Origin: an uncultured Oscillospiraceae bacterium | GTDB lineage: Bacteria; Bacillota; Clostridia; Oscillospirales; Oscillospiraceae | Length of the DNA: 64,000 nucleotides | Reading direction: 5' to 3' | Assembly (NCBI GenBank): GCA_947631395.1 | Contig: CANRLF010000005.1 | Span: 49,847 to 113,846, forward strand | In this document: positions 15,695-23,904 of the stretch, piece by piece | Numbering within the stretch: the stretch's first letter is position 1 | How the letters are laid out: every line of letters starts with the position of its first letter | Notes under the pieces: model-generated | What the model was told of the DNA's origin: nothing | What the model saw: the letters and a program-made list of their open reading frames with translations, nothing else | Database searches by the model: none | Translations under genes and position numbers: made by a program

Positions 15695-15723
15695 ATTATA
15701 CCGCAAAAATACGAAAAAAGCAA
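15695..15723 (-). promoter_or_regulatory. Promoter of trmN6-rsmI
   Basis: TTGCTT (15723-15718), 17-bp spacer and TATAAT (15700-15695) on the minus strand. The -35 lies in the T-rich tail of the preceding serpin-gene terminator. Confidence 0.78.
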
Positions 15724-15724
15724 C

Positions 15725-15749
15725 AGCCCCCGGATTTTCTCCGGGGGCT
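15725..15749 (-). terminator. Terminator of the sigma/serpin operon
   Basis: A 10-bp stem AGCCCCCGGA / TCCGGGGGCT with a 5-nt loop, followed on the minus strand by GTTGCTTTTTTCG. Confidence 0.75.
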
Positions 15750-15778
15750 TAGGTTGAGATAACGTAATTTTAAAATCC

Positions 15779-17173
15779 TTACTTCCCAATATCCCTTACG
15801 ACTCCCATGAACAGCGGAGTCAGTGTCCTCACGTCCACTATCGCGAAGATAAAGGGCCGGTCCAGATACACGTTTTTGATGGGCGACGTGTCATCGGGGG
15901 CGGTCGGGCCGGCGGGCACCTCCACGCCTGTCACGGCGGCGGCGCGGGCGCCTTTTTCGTCAACCTCCATGAAGGTCTTGTGTATGACCCGGGAGATGTA
16001 GAGATTAGTGCCATTCCGCCCGTGGCCGATGCCGGTGAAGTCCGCGACACCACGGTCAAAGGCCGAGGCCATCCCCAGCCCCGACAGGGCGCCGGAGAGC
16101 TCATAGTCGCGCTCAAGCTTGAATTTCGGTATCCCGGTACGGCCGTCAACGTTGTCGGCGGAGGCCAAAAGCTCCCGGAACCTTTGGCCGGTGAGATCGG
16201 CGAGATACTCGTCCACGGTGACTCCCTCGTCAGGCAGTATGGCGGCGAAGGCACAGCCGTTTTTGTAGAGCCTCATAAACCCCTGGGAAAGCTCGTCACA
16301 AAAATATTTCTCCATATCGCTGTACATCATTTCCACCGTGCGCTCCTCGCCGTCCTCGGTGGTGAACGGGGCGTCTTTGATCTGTCTGTCCCGGGTGTAG
16401 GGGTTCAGCCACTCGTCCTCAAAGCTCAGGGCGTTCACAATGTACATGACGGCCTCGTCGGGTATGCGGTCGAGGAGCCTGTCTATCATGCCCCCGGTGT
16501 GGGCCTTAGTCCAGTTGTTTATGTCCTCCACGGTCTGAGGGCTGAAGTCGGACTTATAGGCCCCGGCGGAGTAGTAATCGGCGTTTGCCTGGAGGAAGTC
16601 CGGCTCCACATATAGCTCCGGGTCGTCCCGGAACCAGACGGAGTTTGCCATGTGGACCGTGTTCCCAAAGAGGACGCTCCTGTACGCTCTCAGGTATCTT
16701 GCCAGCTCCTCCGGCGAAAGTCCCAGAACGGCGGACATCTCGTCAAGAGTCTCGCCTCTGGCGCCCATGGCCGTCATCCCCAGAGCCGAGGCGATGCTGA
16801 CAGGGGAGAAGAGGTCGTTCCCGCCGGTCCCACAGGCCCTCAGTATGTCCAACCCCAGCTCCGCCACGGCCGCCGAGCCCTCCTCAGTCAAAGCCGAGGG
16901 GTCGGCGGAAATTTTCGCCCTGTACCCGGCCATGAGGTCGTCCGCCCGGACGGCCGGAGTACGGCCCGTGAGATACACCGCCAGTCCCACTATCACCGCC
17001 AGCGCCGCCGCCACGGCCACAAGGCGCGTCCAAATCCCTTTCCTCCGGGGAGGGTCCGCGGCATCGTCCACAAGGCGCGTCCAAATACTTTTCCTCTGGG
17101 GAGGATCCGCGGCGTCGTCCACAGCCCTGTCGGATAAATTTCCTATCCTGTCGGCAAGCTGTCTTTCATTCAT
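15779..17173 (-). CDS. Membrane-anchored serpin with anti-sigma-like cytoplasmic N-terminus
   Basis: A 464-residue protein. Residues 1-52 are cytoplasmic, begin like Firmicutes anti-sigma proteins (NERQLADRIGNLSDRAVDDA), and contain a tandem 17-residue duplication, DDAADPPxRKxIWTRLV at 19-35 and 36-52. One membrane helix spans about 53-69. From about 95 on lies a complete serpin domain (NDLFSPVSIASALGMTAMGA, NSVWFRDD, VNALSFEDEW, PKFKLERDYEL). The hinge EKGARAAAVTG (about 406-416) keeps P15 Gly and the small P12-P10 residues of inhibitory serpins, with Ala instead of Thr/Ser at P14. The ATG overlaps the sigma-factor stop by 4 nt. Regulation of that sigma factor by the N-terminus is inferred from position and arrangement. 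Confidence 0.88.
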   Translation of the reverse strand: MNERQLADRIGNLSDRAVDDAADPPQRKSIWTRLVDDAADPPRRKGIWTRLVAVAAALAVIVGLAVYLTGRTPAVRADDLMAGYRAKISADPSALTEEGSAAVAELGLDILRACGTGGNDLFSPVSIASALGMTAMGARGETLDEMSAVLGLSPEELARYLRAYRSVLFGNTVHMANSVWFRDDPELYVEPDFLQANADYYSAGAYKSDFSPQTVEDINNWTKAHTGGMIDRLLDRIPDEAVMYIVNALSFEDEWLNPYTRDRQIKDAPFTTEDGEERTVEMMYSDMEKYFCDELSQGFMRLYKNGCAFAAILPDEGVTVDEYLADLTGQRFRELLASADNVDGRTGIPKFKLERDYELSGALSGLGMASAFDRGVADFTGIGHGRNGTNLYISRVIHKTFMEVDEKGARAAAVTGVEVPAGPTAPDDTSPIKNVYLDRPFIFAIVDVRTLTPLFMGVVRDIGK

Positions 17174-17727
17174 AGCTCAATATCCTCCTTTAAAAGCGTC
17201 TCCCGAAGGTCCTTCCTCATACGGTAGAGCATGTTCGCCACCTTGGAGGCGGAAAAGCCGGATTGGCGGCCGATGTCCTCTACGGAGTCAAAGTACCAGT
17301 ACCGGCGCAGAAACACATACCGCTTTTCCTCGGAAAGGTCCCTCACGAACCTGCCGATGACCTCCTCTATCCGCCTGTTCTCAAGCTCCGACTCCGGCGT
17401 CTCCCGGCCGGATACGCACTCCGACAGCTCCTCAAGAGACGAGGTGCAGGCAAGCCCCCGGCGCTTCGCCGTGAGCCTGTCGTATTTTTTGAGGGACGCG
17501 TTCCTGGTCAGCCTCGCCATGAACGCCCTGAGCGAGCGCGGTACCGTTGGCGGTATGGCGTTCCACGCGCCAAGATACGCGTCCTGTACCGCCTCCTCCG
17601 CGTCCTCCGGAAGGCTCAGGATGTTCCCGGCCACATACCGGCAGAGCGGCCCGTATTTCACGTCCGTCTCGGAAACGGCCCTGTCGTCCCTGGCGTTATA
17701 TAGCGTTATTATCTCGCGATCCTCCAT
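17170..17727 (-). CDS. ECF-type RNA polymerase sigma factor
   Basis: A 185-residue sigma-70-family protein. Region 2 shows LPEDAEEAVQDAYLGAWNAI and RSLRAFMARLTRNASL; region 4 shows LSEEKRYVFLRRYWYFDSVE followed by the helix-turn-helix GFSASKVANMLYRMRKDLR. The ATG at 17727 has GAGGAGGCGAG upstream; a longer in-frame start lacks a ribosome site. It is translationally coupled to the membrane serpin gene, the usual place of an anti-sigma partner. The Clostridial group it belongs to and its target promoters are unknown. Confidence 0.9.
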   Translation of the reverse strand: MEDREIITLYNARDDRAVSETDVKYGPLCRYVAGNILSLPEDAEEAVQDAYLGAWNAIPPTVPRSLRAFMARLTRNASLKKYDRLTAKRRGLACTSSLEELSECVSGRETPESELENRRIEEVIGRFVRDLSEEKRYVFLRRYWYFDSVEDIGRQSGFSASKVANMLYRMRKDLRETLLKEDIEL

Positions 17728-17781
17728 ACTCTCGCCTCCTCTACCATATAAGTACGCTTTTTTAGCAAAATATCGCAAAAA

Positions 17782-17814
17782 AATTTAAAGGCGGCCAAAA
17801 GCCGCCTTTAAATT
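17782..17814 (-). terminator. Terminator of the ferredoxin gene
   Basis: A 14-bp perfect stem AATTTAAAGGCGGC / GCCGCCTTTAAATT, 5-nt loop, with TTTTTG following on the minus strand. Confidence 0.85.
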
Positions 17815-17826
17815 CAAATTGCTTAC

Positions 17827-17997
17827 TTACGCCTCTTCGATGGCTCCGACGGGGCACTCGCCCTCGCAGGCTCCGCAGTCGATGCAGACATCGGGATCCA
17901 CAACATGCTGGCCGTCGCCCTCGGCGATGGCTCCCACGGGGCAGGCGGCCTCGCAAGCGCCGCAGTTGACACAGGCGTCAGAAACTTTTCTCGGCAT
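17827..17997 (-). CDS. 2[4Fe-4S] ferredoxin
   Basis: A 56-residue clostridial-type ferredoxin with two cluster-binding sequences, CVNCGACEAACP and CIDCGACEGECP, each supplying three Cys to one cluster and the last to the other. It carries low-potential electrons in the cytoplasm of anaerobes. The start at 17997 gives the classical length and follows TATGGAGGTACATAATT. It has its own promoter and terminator, so it is a single-gene unit. Confidence 0.95.
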   Translation of the reverse strand: MPRKVSDACVNCGACEAACPVGAIAEGDGQHVVDPDVCIDCGACEGECPVGAIEEA

Positions 17998-18056
17998 AAT
18001 TATGTACCTCCATAATTTATTTTCCATGATTAGACAGGAGAACTCCCGTCATTAGC

Positions 18057-18084
18057 ATTGTAACACGTATTCACGAAAAATCAA
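18057..18084 (-). promoter_or_regulatory. Promoter of the ferredoxin gene
   Basis: TTGATT (18084-18079), 16-bp spacer and TACAAT (18062-18057) on the minus strand. Confidence 0.7.
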
Positions 18085-18226
18085 TTATATTTTTTCAGAA
18101 ATTTGACGGAATATTGGTCGATCGCACAGATTTTACCTTTTGACCATTACAGAGGCCCGGAAATTTAAAAAACCGCGAAAATCAATGAAATAATTTGAAA
18201 ATCGAAGCAAACGGGAGATATACAAA

Positions 18227-18323
18227 GGTCAGCGAACGTCAAAGGTCAGCAAAGGTCAAAATCGACCTTGCCGTTTTTCCGCCGGTGGAGTATTATATGG
18301 CCATAAGGTCAAGGAAAGTCAAA
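18227..18323 (+). promoter_or_regulatory. ctsR operon promoter with three CtsR boxes
   Basis: The CtsR operator is a direct heptad repeat GGTCAAA-N3-GGTCAAA. Three copies occur: GGTCAGC-gaa-CGTCAAA (18227-18243), GGTCAGC-aaa-GGTCAAA (18244-18260) and GGTCAAG-gaa-AGTCAAA (18307-18323). Between them lies the promoter TTGCCG (18268-18273), 17 bp, TATTAT (18291-18296). The upstream boxes flank the -35 and the downstream box covers the start site, so CtsR should autorepress the operon and release it on heat or proteotoxic stress. Confidence 0.9.
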
Positions 18324-18349
18324 GTCAGACCGGCAAGGAGATGTGACCA

Positions 18350-18796
18350 ATGGGTATTTCGGATGTTATAGCCCAGTTCATAAACGAGCTTTTGGAGGAG
18401 GACTCCACGGCGGAGGTCCAGCGAAGCGAGCTCGCCAGCCGCTTCAATTGCGTACCGAGCCAGATAAACTACGTCATCGCCACCAGGTTCTCGCCTGAGC
18501 GAGGGTACGTGGTGGAGAGCCGCCGGGGCGGCAACGGCTACATCCGCATCCACCGGGTGCAGTCCGACCCCAAGCTCATCGTCATGCACACCGTCAACGC
18601 CATCGGCTCCAGGGTGGACCTGGACACCGCCGGCGCCATGCTTTCAAACTGCGTCTCGGCCGGTGTGCTGGAGGAGCAGTCAGCGAGAGTCATGCTGTCG
18701 GCCCTCACCGACCAGGCCCTCAGGCCCGTGTCGCCGGAGGGGAGAGACATCGTCAGGGCGTCGATACTAAAACAGATGCTTTTATCATCACTGTGA
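18350..18796 (+). CDS. ctsR: Transcriptional repressor of class III stress genes, CtsR
   Basis: A 148-residue CtsR. The N-terminal winged helix-turn-helix contains ELASRFNCVPSQINYVIATR and the thermosensing glycine-rich wing ESRRGGNGYIRI; the C-terminal dimer domain follows. It represses clp genes through heptad direct repeats, three of which lie in its own promoter. It is the first gene of ctsR-mcsA-clpC. The start has CAAGGAGATGTGACCA upstream. Confidence 0.96.
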   Translation: MGISDVIAQFINELLEEDSTAEVQRSELASRFNCVPSQINYVIATRFSPERGYVVESRRGGNGYIRIHRVQSDPKLIVMHTVNAIGSRVDLDTAGAMLSNCVSAGVLEEQSARVMLSALTDQALRPVSPEGRDIVRASILKQMLLSSL

Positions 18797-18889
18797 CCCC
18801 TCGATCAGCTTCACTGACAGCCACCTTGCCGCGTCGCGGCCAAGGGGCGCCAAAGAGTTAATTTTGATTATTGAAAGGAGTTTATAATT

Positions 18890-19381
18890 ATGAAATGCAC
18901 GAATTGCGGCAAGAATAACGCTGTTAACCACTATCGCTATGAGGTAAACGGAAAGGTCACGGAGGCCCACCTGTGCGCCGACTGCGCCCGTGAGCTCCAG
19001 CCCGAGAGGGAGTTTGCGGCCAGGAGCCGGGAGATATTCGGGGATATGTTCTCCGACAGCTTCTTCGGCGAGAGCTTGTTTGACCGGCGGCCCATGGGGG
19101 GACTTCTGGAGAGCTTCTTCGGCCGGGACCCCTTCGAGAGCTTCCTCAGCCCCTTTACCATGCTTGGGGCGCCCCGCATAGAGATACGCTTCCCCGAGGC
19201 GGAGAAAAACGCCGCCGACGAGGTGAAGGAGGACACAAACGCCCAGGTCGACCCGGAGCTGTCCAAAAAGCGCCGGATCAACGCCCTCCGCGAGCAGATG
19301 AAGAAGGCCGCCGAGGAGGAGAATTACGAGGAGGCCGCGAAGCTGCGCGACGAGCTCCGCAAAGCGGAGAGCCAGGAGTAA
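18890..19381 (+). CDS. mcsA: McsA-like zinc-finger protein with UVR motif
   Basis: A 163-residue protein. Its N-terminus has a zinc-binding pair CTNC...CADC, a Phe/Gly-rich middle (about residues 45-95), and a C-terminal UVR motif (INALREQMKKAAEEENYEEA then AKLRDEL). Bacillus McsA has four CxxC motifs and activates the arginine kinase McsB; here only two CxxC motifs are seen and no mcsB follows. It may therefore serve as a ClpC or CtsR adaptor without arginine phosphorylation, which is inference. GAAAGGAG precedes the ATG. Confidence 0.85.
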   Translation: MKCTNCGKNNAVNHYRYEVNGKVTEAHLCADCARELQPEREFAARSREIFGDMFSDSFFGESLFDRRPMGGLLESFFGRDPFESFLSPFTMLGAPRIEIRFPEAEKNAADEVKEDTNAQVDPELSKKRRINALREQMKKAAEEENYEEAAKLRDELRKAESQE

Positions 19382-19460
19382 TATTTGAGGAGAAGATGTA
19401 GCATGGAGGGGCCGGCCCGTTGGAGCCGGCCCTATCCGGGAGCACAGGAGGTGTATTCAC

Positions 19461-21920
19461 ATGAAAAATGAGGACCGTTTCACCGAAAGGGCCAAGGAGG
19501 TCTTTAACCTGGCCCATGAGAAGGCCGCCCAGCTCGGCCACGGCTACGTTGGCAGTGAGCACATACTCTACGGCATCGTCGCCGAGGGCGGCGGCGCCGC
19601 CGCGAAGATCCTGCGGGAGGCGGGGATAGACAGGGAGCTGGTGGAGCTCAGCATCGAGAAGCTGGTGGGCCGTGGCGACAGCTCCGACACCACCGTCCAG
19701 GGCCTGACGCCCCGGGCCAAGAGGGTCATCGAGCTGGCCCTTGTGGACGCCGGCCGTCTGGGCCACAATTACGTCGGCACCGAGCACCTGCTGATGGGTA
19801 TCCTCCGGGAGTCCGACAGTGTCGCCGCGAAGATACTTACCATGTCCGGCGCGGACATATCGCGGCTCTACACCGAGCTTGTCAACATGTTCGACCCCGG
19901 TTCCCGCCAGAAGGCCCACGCCGGCGACAGGACCGTCCGCCACCCGGAGACAAAGACCCTCGATCAGTTTTCCCGTGACCTGACGGTCATGGCCCTCCGG
20001 GGCCAGCTCGACCCGGTCATCGGCCGTGAGCGGGAGGTCCAGCGGGTCATCCAGATCCTCTCCCGCCGGACGAAAAATAACCCGGTGCTGATCGGCGAGC
20101 CCGGCGTGGGCAAGACAGCCATCGCCGAGGGCCTTGCCCAGAAGATAGTGTCCGGCGACGTGCCGGAGAACCTTCGCAACCGCCGCGTGGTGTCGTTGGA
20201 CCTCACCGGCATGGTGGCCGGGACCAAGTACCGGGGCGATTTTGAGGAGCGCATCCGCAACGCCTTAGAGGAGGTCAAAAAGGCCGGCGACGTCATACTC
20301 TTCATCGACGAGCTCCACACCATCGTAGGTGCCGGCGCCGCCGAGGGGGCCATCGATGCCTCCAACATCTTAAAGCCCGCCCTGTCCAGGGGCGAGATAC
20401 AGGCCATTGGCGCCACGACGCTCAACGAGTACCGCAAGTATATCGAGAAGGACGCGGCCCTGGAGCGCCGCTTCCAGCCCGTGCAGGTGGACGAGCCCAC
20501 CGGGGAGGAGTCCATCGAGATACTCCGTGGCCTTCGTGATAAGTACGAGGCCCACCACAAGCTGAAGATAACCGACGAGGCCATAGAGGCCGCGGTGAAC
20601 CTGTCTCAGCGGTATATAAACGACCGGTTTTTGCCGGACAAGGCCATCGACCTTGTGGACGAGGCGGCATCCCGGGTCAGGATGGAGGAGTTGAAGCTCC
20701 CCCCGGACCTCAAGACCCTCGAGAGCCAGGCCGCGGCCCTCAGCGCCGAGAAGGAGTCCGCCGTACAAAATCAGGACTTCGAGCGGGCCGCGAAGATAAG
20801 GGACGAGGAGAAGGCCAAGCGGGCGGAGCTCGAGGAGGTCCGCCGCCGCTGGACCGAGGGCAAGCTTGGCTCCGGCAAGCAGGTCCTGGCTGAGGACATC
20901 GCCGCCGTGGTGTCCGGCTGGACGGGTATCCCCGTCACCACCCTCACTGAGGACGAGGGCGAGAGACTGCTGCGAATGGAGGAGATACTCCACAAGCGCG
21001 TCGTGGGCCAGAACGAGGCCGTCACCGCCGTGGCCAAGGCCATCCGCCGTGGCCGGGTGGGCCTCAAGGACCCCAAGCGCCCCATCGGCTCCTTCCTGTT
21101 CCTCGGCCCCACCGGCGTGGGCAAGACGGAGCTGTGCAGAGCTCTTGCCGAGGCCATGTTCGGGGACGAGAACGCCATGATAAGGGTGGACATGTCCGAG
21201 TACATGGAAAAGCACACGGTGTCCAAGCTCATCGGCTCGCCTCCGGGCTACGTGGGCTTTGACGAGGGCGGACAGCTCACCGAGAAGGTCCGCCGCCGCC
21301 CGTACAGCGTGGTGCTCTTTGACGAGATCGAGAAGGCCCACGAGGACGTGTTCAACATCATGCTCCAGATCATGGAGGACGGCCGCCTCACCGACTCCCA
21401 GGGCAGGAGAGTGGACTTCCGCAACACGGTGATAGTTATGACCTCCAACGTGGGCGCCAGGAACATCACCGAAAAGGCCAAGACCCTGGGCTTCGCCACC
21501 GGCGACGATGAGGGCGGCGCCATGGACGACAAGCGCATAACCGAGGCCGTCATGGCTGACCTGAGACGCACCTTCAAGCCCGAGTTTTTAAACCGCGTGG
21601 ACGAGACCATCGTATTCCACCAGCTGACCCGGGAGGAGATACACGCCATCGCCAGGAACATGCTGGACACCGTGGCAAAGCGCGTTGAGTCCATGGGCCT
21701 GAAGCTCACCGCCACCGACAGCGCCGTGGACGCCCTGTCTGAGGCCGGCTTCGACCCCGCCTACGGCGCCAGACCCCTGCGCCGCAAGATCCAAACCTTA
21801 GTCGAGGACGCCGTCGCCGAAAAGCTCTTAGACGGCAGCATCAAAACCGGTGACACCGTAGAGGTAAACGCCGAGGACGGGAAGATAACCGTAAAGTCAA
21901 AAACCCCGGAAACCGTCTAA
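19461..21920 (+). CDS. clpC: ATP-dependent Clp protease ATP-binding subunit ClpC
   Basis: An 819-residue Hsp100 ATPase. Two N-terminal Clp-N repeats (to about 145) precede AAA module 1 (Walker [10 protein letters not shown], Walker [10 protein letters not shown]), a UVR-containing middle domain (about 410-470) and AAA module 2 ([20 protein letters not shown]). Length and order match ClpC. It unfolds substrates for ClpP and degrades misfolded and regulatory proteins. It lies 80 bp after mcsA with GCACAGGAGGTG upstream, and a strong terminator follows. Confidence 0.97.
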   Translation: MKNEDRFTERAKEVFNLAHEKAAQLGHGYVGSEHILYGIVAEGGGAAAKILREAGIDRELVELSIEKLVGRGDSSDTTVQGLTPRAKRVIELALVDAGRLGHNYVGTEHLLMGILRESDSVAAKILTMSGADISRLYTELVNMFDPGSRQKAHAGDRTVRHPETKTLDQFSRDLTVMALRGQLDPVIGREREVQRVIQILSRRTKNNPVLIGEPGVGKTAIAEGLAQKIVSGDVPENLRNRRVVSLDLTGMVAGTKYRGDFEERIRNALEEVKKAGDVILFIDELHTIVGAGAAEGAIDASNILKPALSRGEIQAIGATTLNEYRKYIEKDAALERRFQPVQVDEPTGEESIEILRGLRDKYEAHHKLKITDEAIEAAVNLSQRYINDRFLPDKAIDLVDEAASRVRMEELKLPPDLKTLESQAAALSAEKESAVQNQDFERAAKIRDEEKAKRAELEEVRRRWTEGKLGSGKQVLAEDIAAVVSGWTGIPVTTLTEDEGERLLRMEEILHKRVVGQNEAVTAVAKAIRRGRVGLKDPKRPIGSFLFLGPTGVGKTELCRALAEAMFGDENAMIRVDMSEYMEKHTVSKLIGSPPGYVGFDEGGQLTEKVRRRPYSVVLFDEIEKAHEDVFNIMLQIMEDGRLTDSQGRRVDFRNTVIVMTSNVGARNITEKAKTLGFATGDDEGGAMDDKRITEAVMADLRRTFKPEFLNRVDETIVFHQLTREEIHAIARNMLDTVAKRVESMGLKLTATDSAVDALSEAGFDPAYGARPLRRKIQTLVEDAVAEKLLDGSIKTGDTVEVNAEDGKITVKSKTPETV

Positions 21921-21928
21921 AAAACATT

Positions 21929-21956
21929 CGCTCCCCCGGAAAATCCCGGGGGAGCG
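21929..21956. terminator. Terminator after clpC
   Basis: An 11-bp stem CGCTCCCCCGG / CCGGGGGAGCG with a 6-nt loop, followed by ATATTTATTT. It separates convergent clpC and htrA together with the adjacent multi-hairpin repeat. Confidence 0.85.
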
Positions 21957-21970
21957 ATATTTATTTAAAT

Positions 21971-22142
21971 ATTTTTTCCGAGCACATGTGCCTCGGAAAA
22001 AATCCCTTTTGTTTTGCTCCGTGTATGGCCCTCCGGGCCATGCGCGGAGCAAAACAGCAGACCCGGGATTTGAAATTCCAATTTCAAATCCCGGGTCCGC
22101 ACGATCTCTATTTGAATTGAAAGGCAAAGCCTTTCAATTCAA
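21971..22142. repeat. Multi-hairpin intergenic repeat, copy A
   Basis: Four consecutive hairpins occupy the gap between convergent clpC and htrA. H1: 12-bp stem 21971-21982/21992-22003 with loop CACATGTGC. H2: TGTTTTGCTCC/GGAGCAAAACA with an inner ATGGCCC/GGGCCAT. H3: 17-bp perfect stem (22061-22077/22080-22096). H4: 14-bp stem (22112-22125/22129-22142). CAGCAG joins H2 to H3 and CCGCACG joins H3 to H4, both shared with copy B at 30.3 kb although the stem sequences of H2, H3 and H4 are different. Confidence 0.85.
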
Positions 22143-22145
22143 GGC

Positions 22146-23705
22146 TTACCACGGCCACCCGAACCCAAATCCCGAGCCGCCGTTGCCGCTGGGCGCGGTG
22201 GTCTGCTGCTCCTGGGTGGTGTCCTCGGCGGGCTCCTGGAGGGTGATGGCGACGTCACGGGACTCGCCGGCGCTCATATGATCGCCCATGTGATAGACGG
22301 TGAGTGTGGCGGTGTCCCCGGGCGAGAACCGCTTGAGGGCCAGCTTCAAGCTGTCCATGCCGTTCACCTCACGGCCGTCGATGGCGGTGATGATGTCGCC
22401 CACGCGCAGGCCGGCCTTCTCGGCGGCGGAGTCGTCCTGGATACTGTCGATATAGACGCCGTAGGGAATATCATAGGCCTCCATGGCGATCTCGTTAAAG
22501 AGGACAGTCACGTCCCGGCCCGTGATGCCAAGCCCCGCGCCGGTGAGGGCGCCGTGCTCGATGAGCTGACGGGAGATGGACACCGCGTCGTTGATGGGGA
22601 TGGCGAAGCCCAGGCCCTCAACGCCGGCGTCGGCGTATTTCGCGGTAACTATGCCTATGACCTCGCCGCGGCTGTTGTACACCGGGCCGCCGGAGTTACC
22701 GGAGTTGACGGCGGCGGTGATCTGGAACATGTTGATGGCGGTCTGGGCGTTGGTGATGTCGTCCCTTGTGGAGATTACGCGATCCTGAGCGGAGACTATG
22801 CCGTCGGTAATGGTGTACTCAAGCTCCCCCAGGGGGTTGCCGATGGCGTAGACCGCCTCGCCCACGATGATGTTGTCGGAGTCCCCGAACACCACGGGTG
22901 AAAGTCCGGTGGCGTTTATCTTTATGACCGCCACGTCGTTGTCCTCAACATAGCCCACGATCTCGGCCTCGTATTCCGAGCCGTCCTTCATAAGCACCGT
23001 CAGGTCCCCGCCGTAGACCACGGCGTAGCTGATGACGTGGTAGTTCGTGAGGATATAGCCGTCCTCACTGATGATGAAGCCGGAGCCGGACACCGCCCGT
23101 TGGGTGGTCATGCCGAAGATGTTGGTGGTGTTGAAGCTGGTGTTAACGCCCACCACCTGCTTTTCACCGAGCGTATATATCTGCGTGGCGTTCAGCTCCT
23201 CGCCGGGTGTGGGCTCGGGCATATTCTCATTTGCGAGGGAGCTGGCGGAGCCGCCCAGGACGACCGTCTTGCCGCCCTGCGTCGAGTTGTTGTCCAGCAT
23301 GTAGTCCACCACCAGCCAGCTCGCGGCGCCGGCCACCAGCGCGCAGACTAGCACGAGACACGCGGCCTTCAAAAAGCCGTGGGACCGCTTCTTCTTTTTC
23401 TTGCCCTCCGGGGGCTGTGGCGGCACGTTCTGAGCGCCGTAGGCATAGCCGCCGGGGGTGTACGCGTCAAAATTAGACGTGGGCGCGGGCTCGTATGCCG
23501 GCTCGCTCCAGCTCCGGCGGACGTCACCGTAGTCATAGGGCTGAACGGGACGGCTCGGGGCGGCCTCCGGCTGAGGGGCCGGACGGTACTGGGCCTCCTG
23601 CCGGACCTCCGGCCCGGACTGAGTCTCCCCGGAGGCGGGCTCGGCCATGGGCGTCGTCCCGTCAGATCCGTCGACGTTTTGGAAATTTTCGTTATACTCG
23701 TTCAT
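22146..23705 (-). CDS. htrA: HtrA/DegP-type membrane serine protease with PDZ domain
   Basis: A 519-residue protein. A hydrophilic, Pro/Glu-rich cytoplasmic N-terminus (about 1-108) and one membrane helix (about 110-132) precede a trypsin-like S1C domain with the triad His (LTNYHVISYA), Asp (EDNDVAVIKI) and Ser (AVNSGNSGGPVYN). A PDZ domain follows (VYIDSIQDDSAAEKAGLRVGD). HtrA degrades misfolded proteins outside the membrane. AAGGAGATCTTGAT precedes the ATG. It converges with the clpC operon; the long cytoplasmic tail is common in Clostridia. Confidence 0.94.
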   Translation of the reverse strand: MNEYNENFQNVDGSDGTTPMAEPASGETQSGPEVRQEAQYRPAPQPEAAPSRPVQPYDYGDVRRSWSEPAYEPAPTSNFDAYTPGGYAYGAQNVPPQPPEGKKKKKRSHGFLKAACLVLVCALVAGAASWLVVDYMLDNNSTQGGKTVVLGGSASSLANENMPEPTPGEELNATQIYTLGEKQVVGVNTSFNTTNIFGMTTQRAVSGSGFIISEDGYILTNYHVISYAVVYGGDLTVLMKDGSEYEAEIVGYVEDNDVAVIKINATGLSPVVFGDSDNIIVGEAVYAIGNPLGELEYTITDGIVSAQDRVISTRDDITNAQTAINMFQITAAVNSGNSGGPVYNSRGEVIGIVTAKYADAGVEGLGFAIPINDAVSISRQLIEHGALTGAGLGITGRDVTVLFNEIAMEAYDIPYGVYIDSIQDDSAAEKAGLRVGDIITAIDGREVNGMDSLKLALKRFSPGDTATLTVYHMGDHMSAGESRDVAITLQEPAEDTTQEQQTTAPSGNGGSGFGFGWPW

Positions 23706-23810
23706 ATCAAGATCTCCTTACCTGGGTCATCGCCCTTTGGAATGGCTTAATGTTATCCTTTTTTTATGTCTATTTCGTGACCAAACTAAAAATAATATAA
23801 AAATTAGGGA

Positions 23811-23839
23811 TTTAAATTTTGTGAATTAGATGTTATACT
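23811..23839 (+). promoter_or_regulatory. Promoter of uvrA
   Basis: TTTAAA, 17-bp spacer ending in the extended -10 TGT, and TATACT. No GAAC-N4-GTTC LexA box was found in the htrA-uvrA gap. Confidence 0.65.
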
Positions 23840-23904
23840 AAAGCTTACGCTTCAAGTCGATCACCGACATCTTAATATTTAATGTAACTTGGAAGGGCAA
23901 AAAT

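Noticed and set aside
18137..18226. CIRCE element for HrcA upstream of ctsR
   Set aside because: No TTAGCACTC-N9-GAGTGCTAA inverted repeat is present; control is explained by the CtsR boxes.
23706..23904. LexA/SOS box upstream of uvrA
   Set aside because: No GAAC-N4-GTTC or close variant was found in this gap.
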